DNA from: Lewinellaceae bacterium
Lineage (GTDB): Bacteria > Bacteroidota > Bacteroidia > Chitinophagales > Saprospiraceae
Reading direction: 5' to 3'
Length of the DNA stretch: 64,000 nt
Assembly (NCBI GenBank): GCA_020636215.1
Contig: JACJYG010000004.1
Coordinates: forward strand, 1,178,001 to 1,242,000
How positions within the stretch are numbered: position 1 is the first letter of the stretch; every line of letters begins with the position of its first letter. The translations under genes were made by a program, and so were the position numbers. Shown here one piece after another: positions 1-9,567 of this stretch. The notes beneath the pieces are model-generated. The model was not told the DNA's origin and searched no databases. It saw nothing but the letters and a program-made list of their open reading frames with translations.

Positions 1-1
1 T

Positions 2-535
2 AACAACATCTACAAACTGAAACGGCTGCAAAACCAGGTGGGCCGGCCGCTATATACCTCTTCTCTCAACCCGCACTACCTGGAAAAAGAACTCTTAAGT
101 GCCGACGTGGCTATCGGCGCCGTACACTCCAAACTGGGCCGCACCCCTGTGATCGTCAGCGAAGAGATGGTGGCTAACATGAAACCCGGCGCTGTCATCA
201 TCGACGTCAGCATCGACCAGGGCGGCTGCTTCGCCACCTCTGAGGTAACTTCCCTCGACAAACCGACTTTTATTAAACACGAGATCATCCACTACTGCGT
301 GCCCAATATCGCTTCCCGCGTATCGCGCACCTCCTCCATCGCCGTGAGCAATATCCTGACCCCTATCCTGCTCAAAGCCGGCAGCACCGGCAGCATCGAA
401 CACCTCATGTTCAACAACCCCGGCCTACGCCATGGCGTATACACCTACAAAGGCTGTCTGACCAACAGCTACCTCGGCGAACGCTTCGATATCAAATCCA
501 CGGACCTGGACCTGCTGATGACGTCTAACTTGTAA
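2..535 (+). CDS. ald: Alanine dehydrogenase, C-terminal part (partial)
   Basis: The reading frame is open from the left edge, so the N-terminal half lies outside the window; GTG at 38 is an internal Val. The enzyme reversibly converts L-alanine to pyruvate and ammonia with NAD in the cytoplasm. The visible part carries the end of the Rossmann domain and the segment IDVSIDQGGCFATSE, which is typical of the alanine dehydrogenase/PNT family, followed by HYCVPNIASRVSRTSS, another family hallmark. The C-terminus ends normally. No coupled downstream gene follows; the next gene is on the opposite strand. The family call is firm. Confidence 0.93.
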   Translation, partial: NNIYKLKRLQNQVGRPLYTSSLNPHYLEKELLSADVAIGAVHSKLGRTPVIVSEEMVANMKPGAVIIDVSIDQGGCFATSEVTSLDKPTFIKHEIIHYCVPNIASRVSRTSSIAVSNILTPILLKAGSTGSIEHLMFNNPGLRHGVYTYKGCLTNSYLGERFDIKSTDLDLLMTSNL

Positions 536-662
536 ACTTCGGAAGTTTATCACAAGCATCCACAGCATCTGTTCCAAAGGAAGGCGTATCCCCTGCATCA
601 TCCATGTAACCCTCTGAACGCAATTTCCATCAAAGGCTAATAGCCATCGGGAGGATAAACAG

Positions 663-784
663 CTTACTTTTAACTAACAAATCCAAAATTTGATAGCCAA
701 TTGTTATCGGGAAGACGTTGCCTCGCCCCAGGAACCAGGAACGAGAAACCAGAAACGCTAAGCCTTTTAAGGGCCTGCCAACTG
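663..784. repeat. Dispersed repeat, copy 1 (R1)
   Basis: This intergenic stretch matches a second copy near 59334-59569 in order and wording. Shared blocks include TTGTTATCG, GCCCCAGGAACCAGG and AAACCAGAAACGCTAAGCC. Copy 1 is compact, about 120 bp. It lies between the convergent ald and serine hydrolase genes. No ORF or RNA gene is recognisable in it. Confidence 0.7.
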
Positions 785-814
785 CTCGGTGCCGGCTGAA
801 CTATTGTTACATCT

Positions 815-2314
815 CTACCGTTCTCCGGTGATCAGCTTGATCATATTCTTCTTCAAGTCGTCAAAAGCGCCGTTGTCCTGATTGGAAAAGACGACGAGTG
901 TGATGTCCGGGCCAGGGAAGTACCGGAACTCGAGATTGATCCCTCGGGCGATGCCGCCATGTCCGTAAGAGATTTCGTTGCCATTTTTTTGTGGGATAAA
1001 GCCGTAGCCGTAAGGAAATGGGTCTTTGAGCCCCGCAGTCTTGTTCGAAACCATATTCCTCAGGCTTTCAGGCGATACAAATGCGTTGGTTTTCAACCCC
1101 TGGGAGAATAGAAGCATGTCCCGAACGTTGGAATAACCGCCGCCTGCCGGTGAACCCCTTTTGCTATGTGGTGCAACCTTCCATCCCTTGTCGCCATTAC
1201 GGGAAAGCGGTATGGCCATTCGGCTGGACGAAAGGTTAAAAGTCAGAGGGCCGCTTTGTTTCATGCCGGCCTTGTCGTAAATGAGATCCTGGATGACCTC
1301 AAAATAATCCCGTCCACTAACTTTTTCAATAATAGCGCCCAGCAGGATAAAGTTGGAATTGCTGTACCCTGCCTCCGTACCCGGTTCAAATTGAAAGCCC
1401 GAGCGGTAAACCAGGGATAGGAACTGCCGCCAGGAGGTGTCGCGCCGCATTTCTGCTTCTGTTTCCTTCCGCCAGAATTCTCCGATGCCCGAGCTATGGG
1501 TCAGCAGATGGTGGATGGAAACCTTTTCCGCCCAATCGGGCATGGGAAAATCCGGGAAATAATCCGTCAGTTTATCGGTGAACTGCAGTTTGCCCTCCTC
1601 CTGTAGTTTCACGATCGCCAGAGCGGTGAACATTTTATTGCCGGAGCCCAGGTTGAACAGCGTCTGTTCATCAATAGGGCGGGTTTGGGCGGAGTCGGCG
1701 AAGCCAAAATAGCGTTCAAACAGCACTTTATCTCCTTTTGCGACCAGGGCGCTTCCCGACAAGCCGTTTTCGGAAACCAGCTTTTGGAGGTACTTGTCGA
1801 GCCAATCCAGGGTCATTGGCTGGGAAATATCGCCATTGGGCAGGCTCACCGGCTCCGCTACTTCGGCAATGAAGGCCAACGACAACAATTGGTGTGGCGG
1901 CTCCGGATCAAGCCGAATCTGGATATCGCTCCACATCCTTTCGTCCTCCTTGCGCAGGTAGATATGCAGGATGCGGCTTATATTTCCAGGGGATAATTCG
2001 GTGGCTACCATTTCTGAATGGTGGTATTCCAGTGGGCTGAATGACTCCTGCATCCGGTGAATAAGCCCTAATAACCTTTCTTTGCCCGGATTAGCCAGCG
2101 CAGCCGGGGAAAATACCGCTTCAATAATGGCCTCCTGTTCCGGCTCAGAGCTGGATTGCAATGCCGCTACAAACTGATCCCCCCAATATTCGGGGAATAT
2201 TGTTTCAGGGCTTTCCTGGGCAAAGGCTATACTGGATAGCAAGATCCCCAAAATGGCCAGATAGGTGGCAAAGCTTCGGTTGGTGCTGCCATAACCATAC
2301 ATTCGATTGCTCAT
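815..2314 (-). CDS. Serine hydrolase, beta-lactamase class C / AmpC-like family
   Basis: The 499-residue protein has an N-terminal hydrophobic signal segment ending near AFAQ, so it is probably exported. A first domain of about 150 residues resembles no family I can name. A penicillin-binding-protein-like serine hydrolase domain follows from about residue 180. It has the S-x-x-K motif (SGNK) after TLFNLG, the Y-x-N motif in GYSNSNF, and a final HGG (SYGHGGIARG). Family members are peptidases or esterases as often as beta-lactamases, so the substrate cannot be named. The gene stands alone between convergent ald and a minus-strand barrel protein. Confidence 0.88.
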   Translation of the reverse strand: MSNRMYGYGSTNRSFATYLAILGILLSSIAFAQESPETIFPEYWGDQFVAALQSSSEPEQEAIIEAVFSPAALANPGKERLLGLIHRMQESFSPLEYHHSEMVATELSPGNISRILHIYLRKEDERMWSDIQIRLDPEPPHQLLSLAFIAEVAEPVSLPNGDISQPMTLDWLDKYLQKLVSENGLSGSALVAKGDKVLFERYFGFADSAQTRPIDEQTLFNLGSGNKMFTALAIVKLQEEGKLQFTDKLTDYFPDFPMPDWAEKVSIHHLLTHSSGIGEFWRKETEAEMRRDTSWRQFLSLVYRSGFQFEPGTEAGYSNSNFILLGAIIEKVSGRDYFEVIQDLIYDKAGMKQSGPLTFNLSSSRMAIPLSRNGDKGWKVAPHSKRGSPAGGGYSNVRDMLLFSQGLKTNAFVSPESLRNMVSNKTAGLKDPFPYGYGFIPQKNGNEISYGHGGIARGINLEFRYFPGPDITLVVFSNQDNGAFDDLKKNMIKLITGER

Positions 2315-2389
2315 TGTCGGCTGTATTTAGAAATTGTTCGGATTATCCTTCAGTCTGAAAATGCCACTTAGGGTGGATAGGCGCCAGGT

Positions 2390-3088
2390 TCAGGGCTTTT
2401 TTTGCATTTTAAAGTGGAATTGGTAGACAAAGCCGGCCATCACATCCAATTTATCTTCCACATTGATATTGGCCTCCAAATCCCCAAAATCGACCCGTAG
2501 GCCGCCCATTGCGAAGCGGACATGGAATCTCTTGTAAAGAGGTGCTTCAATCCCCATTCCGTATTTAAGCATTCCCTGCTCGTCTTTTTGATGATAGGCC
2601 TTGTTCTGCTCCAGGATATCGACATCAAATTTTCGGGTCGTTTCGTTAACATACCCGTATAACAGCAACTTTCTCCGCTTCCCGGCCACAGCCCCTATTG
2701 TCAATCCAATTCCGCTTTGGGTATTATTTTTATAGGTAATCAGCAACTGTTTTTCCGGGTCCGCATGCTTCAGGTTCCCATCCGTAAAACCAAGCTGGAA
2801 TTCGGCTCCGATCAAGAACCGGCCTTTGAAGAGTTGTTTGCGAAAACCGGCAGAGAGCTCTGCCACAAAACGGGACTCCTGCGCCAACACGTCGATTCCC
2901 CCGACAAATGAGCCGCCAAAAACATTCTGGGATCCGGCAGCGGCGCCCAGGTATAGGCCATCGAAAAATTTCTCAAGCGAATAGTTTTGCGGACGGGCCC
3001 CATCCAACCCGGATGTATCCCGATTTTGAGCAACTACTGTATAACAGGGAAGAAGAAAAGATAGTAAACTCAGCTGCAGTATCCACAT
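2390..3088 (-). CDS. Putative outer-membrane beta-barrel protein
   Basis: The 232-residue protein begins with a signal peptide (SLLSFLLPCYTVVAQ). It then alternates Gly/aromatic-rich strands such as GLYLGAAAG, FLIGAEFQLGF and IGLTIGAVAG, and ends VMAGFVYQFHF. This is the pattern of a small 8-10-stranded barrel in the outer membrane. No enzyme motif is visible. It lies upstream of the serine hydrolase on the same strand with a gap of about 75 bp and diverges from the AraC regulator. Family membership is inferred from composition only. Confidence 0.7.
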   Translation of the reverse strand: MWILQLSLLSFLLPCYTVVAQNRDTSGLDGARPQNYSLEKFFDGLYLGAAAGSQNVFGGSFVGGIDVLAQESRFVAELSAGFRKQLFKGRFLIGAEFQLGFTDGNLKHADPEKQLLITYKNNTQSGIGLTIGAVAGKRRKLLLYGYVNETTRKFDVDILEQNKAYHQKDEQGMLKYGMGIEAPLYKRFHVRFAMGGLRVDFGDLEANINVEDKLDVMAGFVYQFHFKMQKKP

Positions 3089-3238
3089 CTGTTCGGTTTT
3101 GCTCCAATTTCGGGTGTTTCGGATATTTGAGGTTTGTCTATTCTTGCGAAACTGCCAATTAGACGACGATATGTTAATCTGGATTTATGTAAATTAAGAC
3201 TGTTTTTCATCCGACTATAAAGAAACCGCAAATCCAGT

Positions 3239-4123
3239 ATGGGTAAGATGATTATTTGGCCGGGCCCGAAGTATTCGGAGTGCAGTAAGGCCCACGAAAC
3301 CGACAGTTTAGTATATGCGGACGATGTCATTCGTTATTTAAAATTCGAATCCCCTCTTTCCATCAAATTTTGCCTCCGGGACGCCCTCCGTTATGTCGTT
3401 AACGGAAAAAAGATCATCGTCCCGCCGGGCGGTTTTTTCATAGCCAATGACGGAACGGAAATGGAATGCCTGCCCAATAAGCCTGGGGTACAAGCGTTGT
3501 TCGTGTTTTTTGCCAATGATCTTATTCAAGACGTCCATCGCAACCACAGCCTCAGTGATACGGCATTACTGAACGATCCCGGCACGGGCACGACGGCTGA
3601 GCCGGCCCGGTTTTTCGAACACGTTTATCGCCATCCAACCGCAATTTCGGAACGCCTGGCTTCACTTGCCCGCCAAATGTCTGTTTCGGGAACAGCTGTT
3701 CCTGAATTGCCGCCCCGTATATTTTTTGGGCTGGCGGAACAACTGTTGGCGGAGCAACAGGATATTTCGCAACGGATTGGACGGATAAACGCCCGAACTA
3801 CTGCTACGCGCCAGGAGCTTTTTCGCCGGGTGCTAATCGGCAAAGAGTACATGCTGGATCAATGGGACGCTAAATTGGGACTACCTCAGATCGCTCGGCA
3901 TGCCTGCCTGTCACCTTACCATTTCCATCGCACCTTTAGGGAAGTCTACGGCCCCCCCCCTATGAAATGGTTCCGAAAACTTAAATTCGAAAAAGCGAAA
4001 GAATTGTTGCGGGGTGGGGCAATGACAGTCACGGAAGTTGCCCTGCAATGCGGGTTTTCCGATGTGTTTACTTTCTCAAAAGCATTCAAGCGAGAATGGG
4101 GAATGAATCCGTCTGAAGTATGA
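3239..4123 (+). CDS. AraC-family transcriptional regulator
   Basis: The 294-residue protein has a cupin-like sensory N-terminal half (PPGGFFIANDGTE) and a C-terminal double helix-turn-helix at about 195-294. The HTH contains LPQIARHACLSPYHFHRTFR and VTEVALQCGFSDVFTFSKAFKREWG, characteristic of AraC/XylS DNA-binding domains. It diverges from the barrel protein at 2390-3088, which is a possible target by position only. A run of nine C at 3952-3960 lies inside the HTH (YGPPP), where slippage would remove the second recognition helix. Confidence 0.93.
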   Translation: MGKMIIWPGPKYSECSKAHETDSLVYADDVIRYLKFESPLSIKFCLRDALRYVVNGKKIIVPPGGFFIANDGTEMECLPNKPGVQALFVFFANDLIQDVHRNHSLSDTALLNDPGTGTTAEPARFFEHVYRHPTAISERLASLARQMSVSGTAVPELPPRIFFGLAEQLLAEQQDISQRIGRINARTTATRQELFRRVLIGKEYMLDQWDAKLGLPQIARHACLSPYHFHRTFREVYGPPPMKWFRKLKFEKAKELLRGGAMTVTEVALQCGFSDVFTFSKAFKREWGMNPSEV

Positions 4124-4247
4124 AACGGGCTATTGCCGGCTAAAATAATGATTAAGCCTCCGTCTCCATACTCGGTTTGGTGCTGCTATCGGCTGCTGCT
4201 CGGACAGGCAAACCAAAGTTTACCACTCCGTTTGCAGCGCATATTCG

Positions 4248-4255
4248 TATCTTTG
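4248..4255 (+). promoter_or_regulatory. -7 box TATCTTTG for the CYTH gene
   Basis: A perfect Bacteroidota -7 consensus (TAnnTTTG) sits 35 bp before the ATG at 4291. It argues against the upstream in-frame start at 4177. No good -33 TTTG at normal spacing is seen. Confidence 0.5.
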
Positions 4256-4290
4256 CCTGCTTATTTTTTAAAAAACCAGGAACCAAGCCC

Positions 4291-4815
4291 ATGCAACGAA
4301 TTAATATTGAGATCAAAGCACGCTGCGGCCATCCGGAGGAGATCCGGGAACTACTCGACAAGCAACAGGCCGTTTTTGCCGGCACCGACCCGCAGGTAGA
4401 CACCTATTTCAACGTCCCGCACGGCCGGCTAAAGCTGCGGGAAGGAAATATCGAAAACGCCCTGATCCACTACCGGCGCGACAACCTGGCCGGCCCCAAG
4501 CGGTCGGACGTGTTTTTATATAAAACGCTACCCAAATCCGATCTGAGAGAAATACTCACCCGCGCCCTGGGCGTGCTGGCGGTGGTGTCTAAACGCCGTT
4601 CTATCTACTACATTGATAACGTGAAATTCCACATCGACGAGGTGCAGGAACTGGGTTCCTTCGTCGAAATCGAAGCCATCGGAGAGGACGAATCGGTGGG
4701 GGAAGACAAACTACGAGAGCAATGCCAGTACTACCTCAACCTTTTCAAGGTACAATCAGAAGATCTCGTAGAGGTATCCTATAGTGATATGATATTGGAA
4801 AAAAGGGTTCAGTAA
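4291..4815 (+). CDS. CYTH-domain protein (class IV adenylate cyclase-like)
   Basis: The 174-residue protein starts MQRINIEIKARC. CYTH enzymes bind triphosphates through an N-terminal E-x-E-x-K strand; here it reads N-I-E-I-K, so the first Glu is Asn. Later features fit the tunnel fold: RLKLREG, ALIHYRRD, KRRSIYYIDNVKFHIDEV and LGSFVEIEAI. The family includes class IV adenylate cyclases and triphosphatases, and the reaction is not decided by sequence. ATG 4291 is preferred over 4177 because of family length and the -7 box between them. It converges with infB. Confidence 0.85.
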   Translation: MQRINIEIKARCGHPEEIRELLDKQQAVFAGTDPQVDTYFNVPHGRLKLREGNIENALIHYRRDNLAGPKRSDVFLYKTLPKSDLREILTRALGVLAVVSKRRSIYYIDNVKFHIDEVQELGSFVEIEAIGEDESVGEDKLREQCQYYLNLFKVQSEDLVEVSYSDMILEKRVQ

Positions 4816-4862
4816 GCAGTAAACAGTATGCAAAACTGCCTACTGAATACTGCCTACTGAGG
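4816..4862. repeat. Short inverted tandem array, CAGTA/TACTG unit
   Basis: Just after the CYTH stop, units like AGCAGTAAACAGTATG are followed by the opposite-strand form CTGCCTACTGAATACTGCC. The two arms can pair imperfectly. It lies between two convergent genes. Related text recurs at 35079-35173 and near 59560. Confidence 0.6.
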
Positions 4863-4871
4863 TATTGGAAA

Positions 4872-7844
4872 CTAGTCTAGTTTGCGTTTGATCTCGATGA
4901 TTTCGTAGCCCTCGATCACGTCTCCAACTTTAATATCGTTGAAGTTTTTGATGGACAAACCGCACTCCACGCCGGCTTTCACTTCGCGAACATCTTCTTT
5001 GAAACGTTTGAGCGAGGCGATCTCTGCATTTTGTCCCTCGCGGGTGGGGAAGATGACGATACCATCGCGGATCAGGCGGATATTGGTATTGCGGGTAATT
5101 TTACCTTCCTGCATGTAGCAGCCGGCAACAGTGCCCACTTTACTGATCTTGTAAACTTCGCGTACTTCCATTTGGCCGACGATCTTTTCTTCCTTGGTCG
5201 GCTCCAACATGCCTTCGATAGCGGCGCGGACCTCTTCAATGGCTTCGTAGATGATGGAATAGGTTTTGATCTGTACCCCTTCCCGTTCCGCCAGTTTGCG
5301 GGCGCTGAGGGAGGGGCGAACCTGGAAGCCGATGATGATGGCATCGGAAGCAGATGCAAGCAGAACGTCGGATTCGATGATCCCACCTACCGCCTTATGG
5401 ATAACATTTACCTGGACGGTTTCAATCGACTGCTTGATCAGGGAGTCAGACAATGCTTCTACGGAACCGTCGACGTCCCCTTTGACAATAAGGTTGAGTT
5501 CCTGGAAGTTGCCCAGCGCCAGTCGGCGGCCGATCTCGTCGAGGCTGATGCGCTTGGTAGCGCGGTTGGCCTGTTCCCTCAGGATCTGGGCCCGCTTAGA
5601 GGCGATTTGCCGGGCGTCTTGTTCGTTTTCTTCAACTTTGAACCGCTCACCCGCCTGGGGAGCGCCGCTCAGTCCGAGCACCAATACTGGTGTGGAAGGA
5701 CCGGCTTCTTTGACACGTTTACCGCGCTCATTGAACATGGCCTTTACCTTGCCGGCGTACTCGCCGGCCACAAGGGGTGCGCCAATTTTGAGGGTTCCGG
5801 TTTGGACCAGCATTTTGGTCACATACCCCCGCCCCTTATCGAGTGAGGCTTCTATAACCGTACCTATGGCTTTGCGATTCGGGTTGGCATTCAGTTCCTG
5901 CATTTCAGCTTCAAGCAAAATCTTCTCGAGGAGCTGATCAATACCCTCACCTGTCTTGGCTGAAATATCCTGGGATTGGTATTTACCACCCCATTCTTCC
6001 ACCAGGAAATTCATGGAGGCCAGTTCCTGCTTGATGCGTTCGGGCGCTGCGCCTGGTTTATCGATCTTGTTGATGGCGAAGACGATAGGTACGCCGGCAG
6101 CCTGCGCGTGGCTAATGGCCTCTTTGGTTTGCGGCATAATATTGTCATCGGCCGCGATGATGATCACGGCGATATCTGTCATCTTCGCGCCGCGGGCACG
6201 CATAGCGGTAAAAGCTTCGTGGCCGGGGGTATCGAGAAAGGTAATCTTTTTGTAGTCCTTCTCCTTATCCATGACCACCTCGTAGGCGCCGATATGCTGG
6301 GTAATGCCCCCGGCTTCTCCGGAAACGACATTCGCTTTGCGAATATGGTCGAGCAGAGAGGTTTTACCGTGGTCGACGTGGCCCATTACAGTGACAATAG
6401 GCGCACGGGGTTCGAGGTCTTCCGGTGCATCGACGATTTCTTCCTCTTCATCCGCCTGTTCTTCGACGCTGATGAACTCCACCTCGTGGCCGAACTCTTC
6501 GACCAGTAATTCGATGATCTCGGCATCGAGGCGTTGGTTGATAGAAACAATAACGCCGAGGTTGAGACAGGTAGTGATCACATCCGCCACTGGTACATTC
6601 ATAAGATTGGCCAGTTCCTGCACGGAGATAAATTCCGTTACCTGGATCTTATCCGTTTGCTGCTCCTGTTCACGCAATTCCTGGCGTTCGCGCAGGCGTT
6701 CGCGATTATCGCGGCGCATTTTCTGGCGTTTCTTTTTACCGCCGCCGGAAATCCGGGCCATGGTGGCCTTGATCTTTTCTTCGATCTCTTTTTTAGAGAC
6801 TTCCTTATCTTCTTCTTCATTGCCGGGCCCGCGCCTTCTCCCCGCGGCAGCGCCAGTTCTGCCGGCGCTATCTGAGGTAGCGGCTACTTTTTTGCGTTTC
6901 CGTTTGCGTTTTTTACGCGCATCCTCTTCACTTTCCGGCTTTGCAGAGGGGCTATCTGCAGGTTTGGGCCTTCTCGGTTTTTCTTCGGCGGCTGGTTTGA
7001 CGACTTCTTTTTTCTCTTTTTTCTTCTTGCGCTTGGGCCGTTCCAGTTTATCCGCATCGATCTTGCCGAGTATTTTCAGGCCTCGAAGTTCGGGCGCCTC
7101 GGCGCGCACGAGGGTATCCTCTTTTTTCACTTCCTCCTGAGGTATTTCTGCTGGCGGAGGAGGAGGAGGAGGTGTAACTGCTACCGGCGGAGCTTTGGGC
7201 GGTTCTGCTTTGGGCGGTTCTGGTTCTTTAATGGCTGGTTGTTCTGCTTTAGGCTCGGGGGCGGGGGGGGGAGTAGGTTCCGCCGTTTTTTCGACTTTCG
7301 GTTCTTCTTTTGCTGTTACCGGGGGAGCAGGTGCTTTGACTTCCGGTTTGGCGGTTTTGGGCGCTTCTGGTTCCGCTGGCTGGGCCTCATCCGCTTTTTT
7401 GGGCTTCATGCGGCTTTCCAGGTCAATTTTACCCAATACTTTAAGCCGGGGCTGAGGGCGTTGTATTTCTTCGCCAGCGGTTTCTTTGCCATTGCCGGGC
7501 GCCGGTGCTGCTTCTTTTTCCTTGATTTCAGGTTTAGGAGCAGGCCGCTCCACTCTTTGACGGGCGTGTTCTTCTGAACGAGCGGAAGGCGAAAATATCT
7601 CTTGCTTATCTTTTTTAACCGGAGGAGCAGGAGAGGCAGGTCGACTACCAATAATCAGTTGGTCAGCTTGTTCCTTGATAGCAATGGATTTCTGAAATTC
7701 TTTAAGCAGCACCGCGTACATTTCATCCGTGACCTTCGCGGTAGGCTTATTCTCAATATCAAAGCCACTCTTGTTGAGGTGCTCAACAATAGTGGTTGTT
7801 CCCACATTTAACTCTTTTGCTATCTTAACTAAACGTTTCTCCAT
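4872..7844 (-). CDS. infB: Translation initiation factor IF-2
   Basis: This 990-residue GTPase brings initiator tRNA to the 30S subunit. An N-terminal IF2_N helix domain (MEKRLVKIAKELNVGTTTI) is followed by a long Pro/Ala/Lys/Glu-rich disordered region (about 70-400). A second IF2_N-like domain (VTEFISVQELANLMNVPVAD) precedes the G domain. G1 is GHVDHGKT at residues 488-495, G3 is DTPGHEAF and G4 is NKID. Domains II, III and the tRNA-binding C-terminal domain complete the protein. It is the last gene of rimP-nusA-infB, but about 400 bp separate it from nusA. Low-complexity polyproline (7150-7190) and poly-G (7260-7270) runs occur in the linker. Confidence 0.98.
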   Translation of the reverse strand: MEKRLVKIAKELNVGTTTIVEHLNKSGFDIENKPTAKVTDEMYAVLLKEFQKSIAIKEQADQLIIGSRPASPAPPVKKDKQEIFSPSARSEEHARQRVERPAPKPEIKEKEAAPAPGNGKETAGEEIQRPQPRLKVLGKIDLESRMKPKKADEAQPAEPEAPKTAKPEVKAPAPPVTAKEEPKVEKTAEPTPPPAPEPKAEQPAIKEPEPPKAEPPKAPPVAVTPPPPPPPAEIPQEEVKKEDTLVRAEAPELRGLKILGKIDADKLERPKRKKKKEKKEVVKPAAEEKPRRPKPADSPSAKPESEEDARKKRKRKRKKVAATSDSAGRTGAAAGRRRGPGNEEEDKEVSKKEIEEKIKATMARISGGGKKKRQKMRRDNRERLRERQELREQEQQTDKIQVTEFISVQELANLMNVPVADVITTCLNLGVIVSINQRLDAEIIELLVEEFGHEVEFISVEEQADEEEEIVDAPEDLEPRAPIVTVMGHVDHGKTSLLDHIRKANVVSGEAGGITQHIGAYEVVMDKEKDYKKITFLDTPGHEAFTAMRARGAKMTDIAVIIIAADDNIMPQTKEAISHAQAAGVPIVFAINKIDKPGAAPERIKQELASMNFLVEEWGGKYQSQDISAKTGEGIDQLLEKILLEAEMQELNANPNRKAIGTVIEASLDKGRGYVTKMLVQTGTLKIGAPLVAGEYAGKVKAMFNERGKRVKEAGPSTPVLVLGLSGAPQAGERFKVEENEQDARQIASKRAQILREQANRATKRISLDEIGRRLALGNFQELNLIVKGDVDGSVEALSDSLIKQSIETVQVNVIHKAVGGIIESDVLLASASDAIIIGFQVRPSLSARKLAEREGVQIKTYSIIYEAIEEVRAAIEGMLEPTKEEKIVGQMEVREVYKISKVGTVAGCYMQEGKITRNTNIRLIRDGIVIFPTREGQNAEIASLKRFKEDVREVKAGVECGLSIKNFNDIKVGDVIEGYEIIEIKRKLD

Positions 7845-8242
7845 TATGAAGTTTTAGTACTTATGCAACGCTTGCAGATAGGCAAAAGCTTCTTTGAACG
7901 AAATGATCCTTTACATATTCTATTATCTTTTTTGGATGAATAAAATAAATAAGGCGATTGAAGAGAACTTTTGCCCACCAAAATTCAATAAAAATAATGG
8001 CCCCGAAAGCTGTTAAAACAAGGCTTTCGGAAAACCAGCCCAAAGATAAACTATATTGCTGTCTATTCAGCAACTATACTTTGCAAAAACAGAAAATCAC
8101 TTTTTCAGCCCCTCTTTCCCAACCAACGAACGTTAACAGTCGGAAAAGAGTTCCGGAACAGGCAGTGGCGGAGCGGCAAACGGATTGAATAGCAATACCT
8201 CCGAACCTTTATCAAAAGGGCCCCTCCACTGCCTATTGGCGC
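7845..8242 (-). other. Long nusA-infB intergenic leader
   Basis: This 398-bp gap has no convincing gene; short frames lack family features. It is more A/T-rich than its surroundings and holds a consensus -7 box on the minus strand at 8041-8048. A short inverted pair is also visible (GCCCCGAAAGC ... GCTTTCGG around 8000-8030). In many bacteria nusA and infB are nearly contiguous, so a separate infB transcript with a leader of roughly 190 nt is plausible. Confidence 0.5.
8041..8048 (-). promoter_or_regulatory. -7 box TATCTTTG, internal promoter for infB
   Basis: Read on the minus strand, the sequence is TATCTTTG, the exact Bacteroidota -7 consensus. A TTG lies about 22 bp upstream (in AGTTGCTG), close to the expected -33 position. 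It would start transcription about 190 nt before infB. Confidence 0.5.
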
Positions 8243-9493
8243 CTAGTCTTCAAACTCCGCTGCCAGGATGCTGAGCAATTCATCCACGGTTTCTTCTTCA
8301 AGGTCGGTGCGGCGCAGCAGTTCCGGTTTGCTAAGGTTAAGGACGCTGCGGGCAGTATCGCACCCGATCGCTTTCAGCTGGTCGATGACCCACTCATCGA
8401 TCTCATCCTTGAATTCGTCGAGGTCGACATCATCGATCTCAATTTCATCCGGAGTATTGCGGTAAACATCGATTTCAAAGCCGGTTAGCTTGCTGGCCAG
8501 CTTGATATTGGTTCCGCCTTTACCAATCGCCAGGGATACCTGGTCCGGTTCCAGGTAAACGTTGGCCCGGGGATGCTCGGCGTCATCCATGAGCAGCTCG
8601 ATGGAAGAAACCTTCGCGGGGGTCAGGGCACGCTGTATAAACAGGCTGGTGTTGTTCGTGTAATTGACAATATCGATATTTTCATTGTGCAACTCCCGAA
8701 CAATACCGTGGATCCGCGAGCCTTTCATACCCACGCAGGCGCCCACCGGATCGATACGGTCATCATAGGATTCCACGGCCACCTTGGCGCGGTCGCCAGG
8801 AATGCGGACGATCTTGCGGACAGTGATCAGGCCGTCTTCGATTTCCGGCACTTCCTGTTCCATAAGTTTCTCCAGGAATAAGCTATCGGTACGGGACATG
8901 ATAACGACGGGGTTATTGTTGCGCATTTCAACTTTTTTGATCACGCCGCGCACCATATCGCCTTTGCGGAAGAAGTCGCCTTTGATCATCTCGCTGCGCG
9001 GCAATACCAATTCATTGCCGGTAGCATCATCCAGGATCAGGAGTTCGCGCTTGAGGATCTGATGAACCTCTCCTACGATAAGGTCGCCCACCCGTTCGTT
9101 ATACCGGCGGTAGATCTCGTCTTTTTCCAGTTCCATAATGCGGGAGATCAGAGTCTGCCGGGCGGCCATAATGGCGCGGCGGCCGAAATCTTCCAGGTGG
9201 AGCTGTTCGTAACACTCCTCCCCGATCTCGTAGTCTTCGTCGATGGCCACAGCCTCAGAAATGGATATCTGGCTGCGGTCATCCGTGACTTCGCCGTCGG
9301 GCACAATTTCGCGAACGCGCCACAATTCCAGGTCACCTTTAGTTGTGTTGACGATCACGTCAAAATTTTCATCCGAACCGAATTTCTTGCGGATCAGGGT
9401 GCGGAACACATCTTCCAACACACGCACCATGGTCGGACGGTCAATATTTTTCCCGGCTTTAAATTCCGAGAAAGTATCCACCAGGTTTACCAT
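8243..9493 (-). CDS. nusA: Transcription termination/antitermination factor NusA
   Basis: The 416-residue RNA-polymerase-binding factor modulates pausing, termination and antitermination. The order is an N-terminal NusA domain (about 1-125), an S1 domain (VGDLIVGEVHQI), then two KH domains. These include VGACVGMKGSRIHGIVREL and VSLAIGKGGTNIKLASKL with their GxxG loops. A short acidic C-terminal region follows. It is the second gene of the operon, 74 bp after rimP. Confidence 0.97.
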   Translation of the reverse strand: MVNLVDTFSEFKAGKNIDRPTMVRVLEDVFRTLIRKKFGSDENFDVIVNTTKGDLELWRVREIVPDGEVTDDRSQISISEAVAIDEDYEIGEECYEQLHLEDFGRRAIMAARQTLISRIMELEKDEIYRRYNERVGDLIVGEVHQILKRELLILDDATGNELVLPRSEMIKGDFFRKGDMVRGVIKKVEMRNNNPVVIMSRTDSLFLEKLMEQEVPEIEDGLITVRKIVRIPGDRAKVAVESYDDRIDPVGACVGMKGSRIHGIVRELHNENIDIVNYTNNTSLFIQRALTPAKVSSIELLMDDAEHPRANVYLEPDQVSLAIGKGGTNIKLASKLTGFEIDVYRNTPDEIEIDDVDLDEFKDEIDEWVIDQLKAIGCDTARSVLNLSKPELLRRTDLEEETVDELLSILAAEFED

Positions 9494-9567
9494 TACTTAC
9501 TGTTTTTGACTCTTTGACAATTTTTCTGCGTTTAGCTGCTCTCAAAAAATGTCAAAAAAGGCTATTT

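Noticed and set aside
5031..5846. 271-residue frame antisense to infB
   Set aside because: It mirrors the IF-2 coding sequence, has no family motifs, and IF-2 is certain on the other strand.
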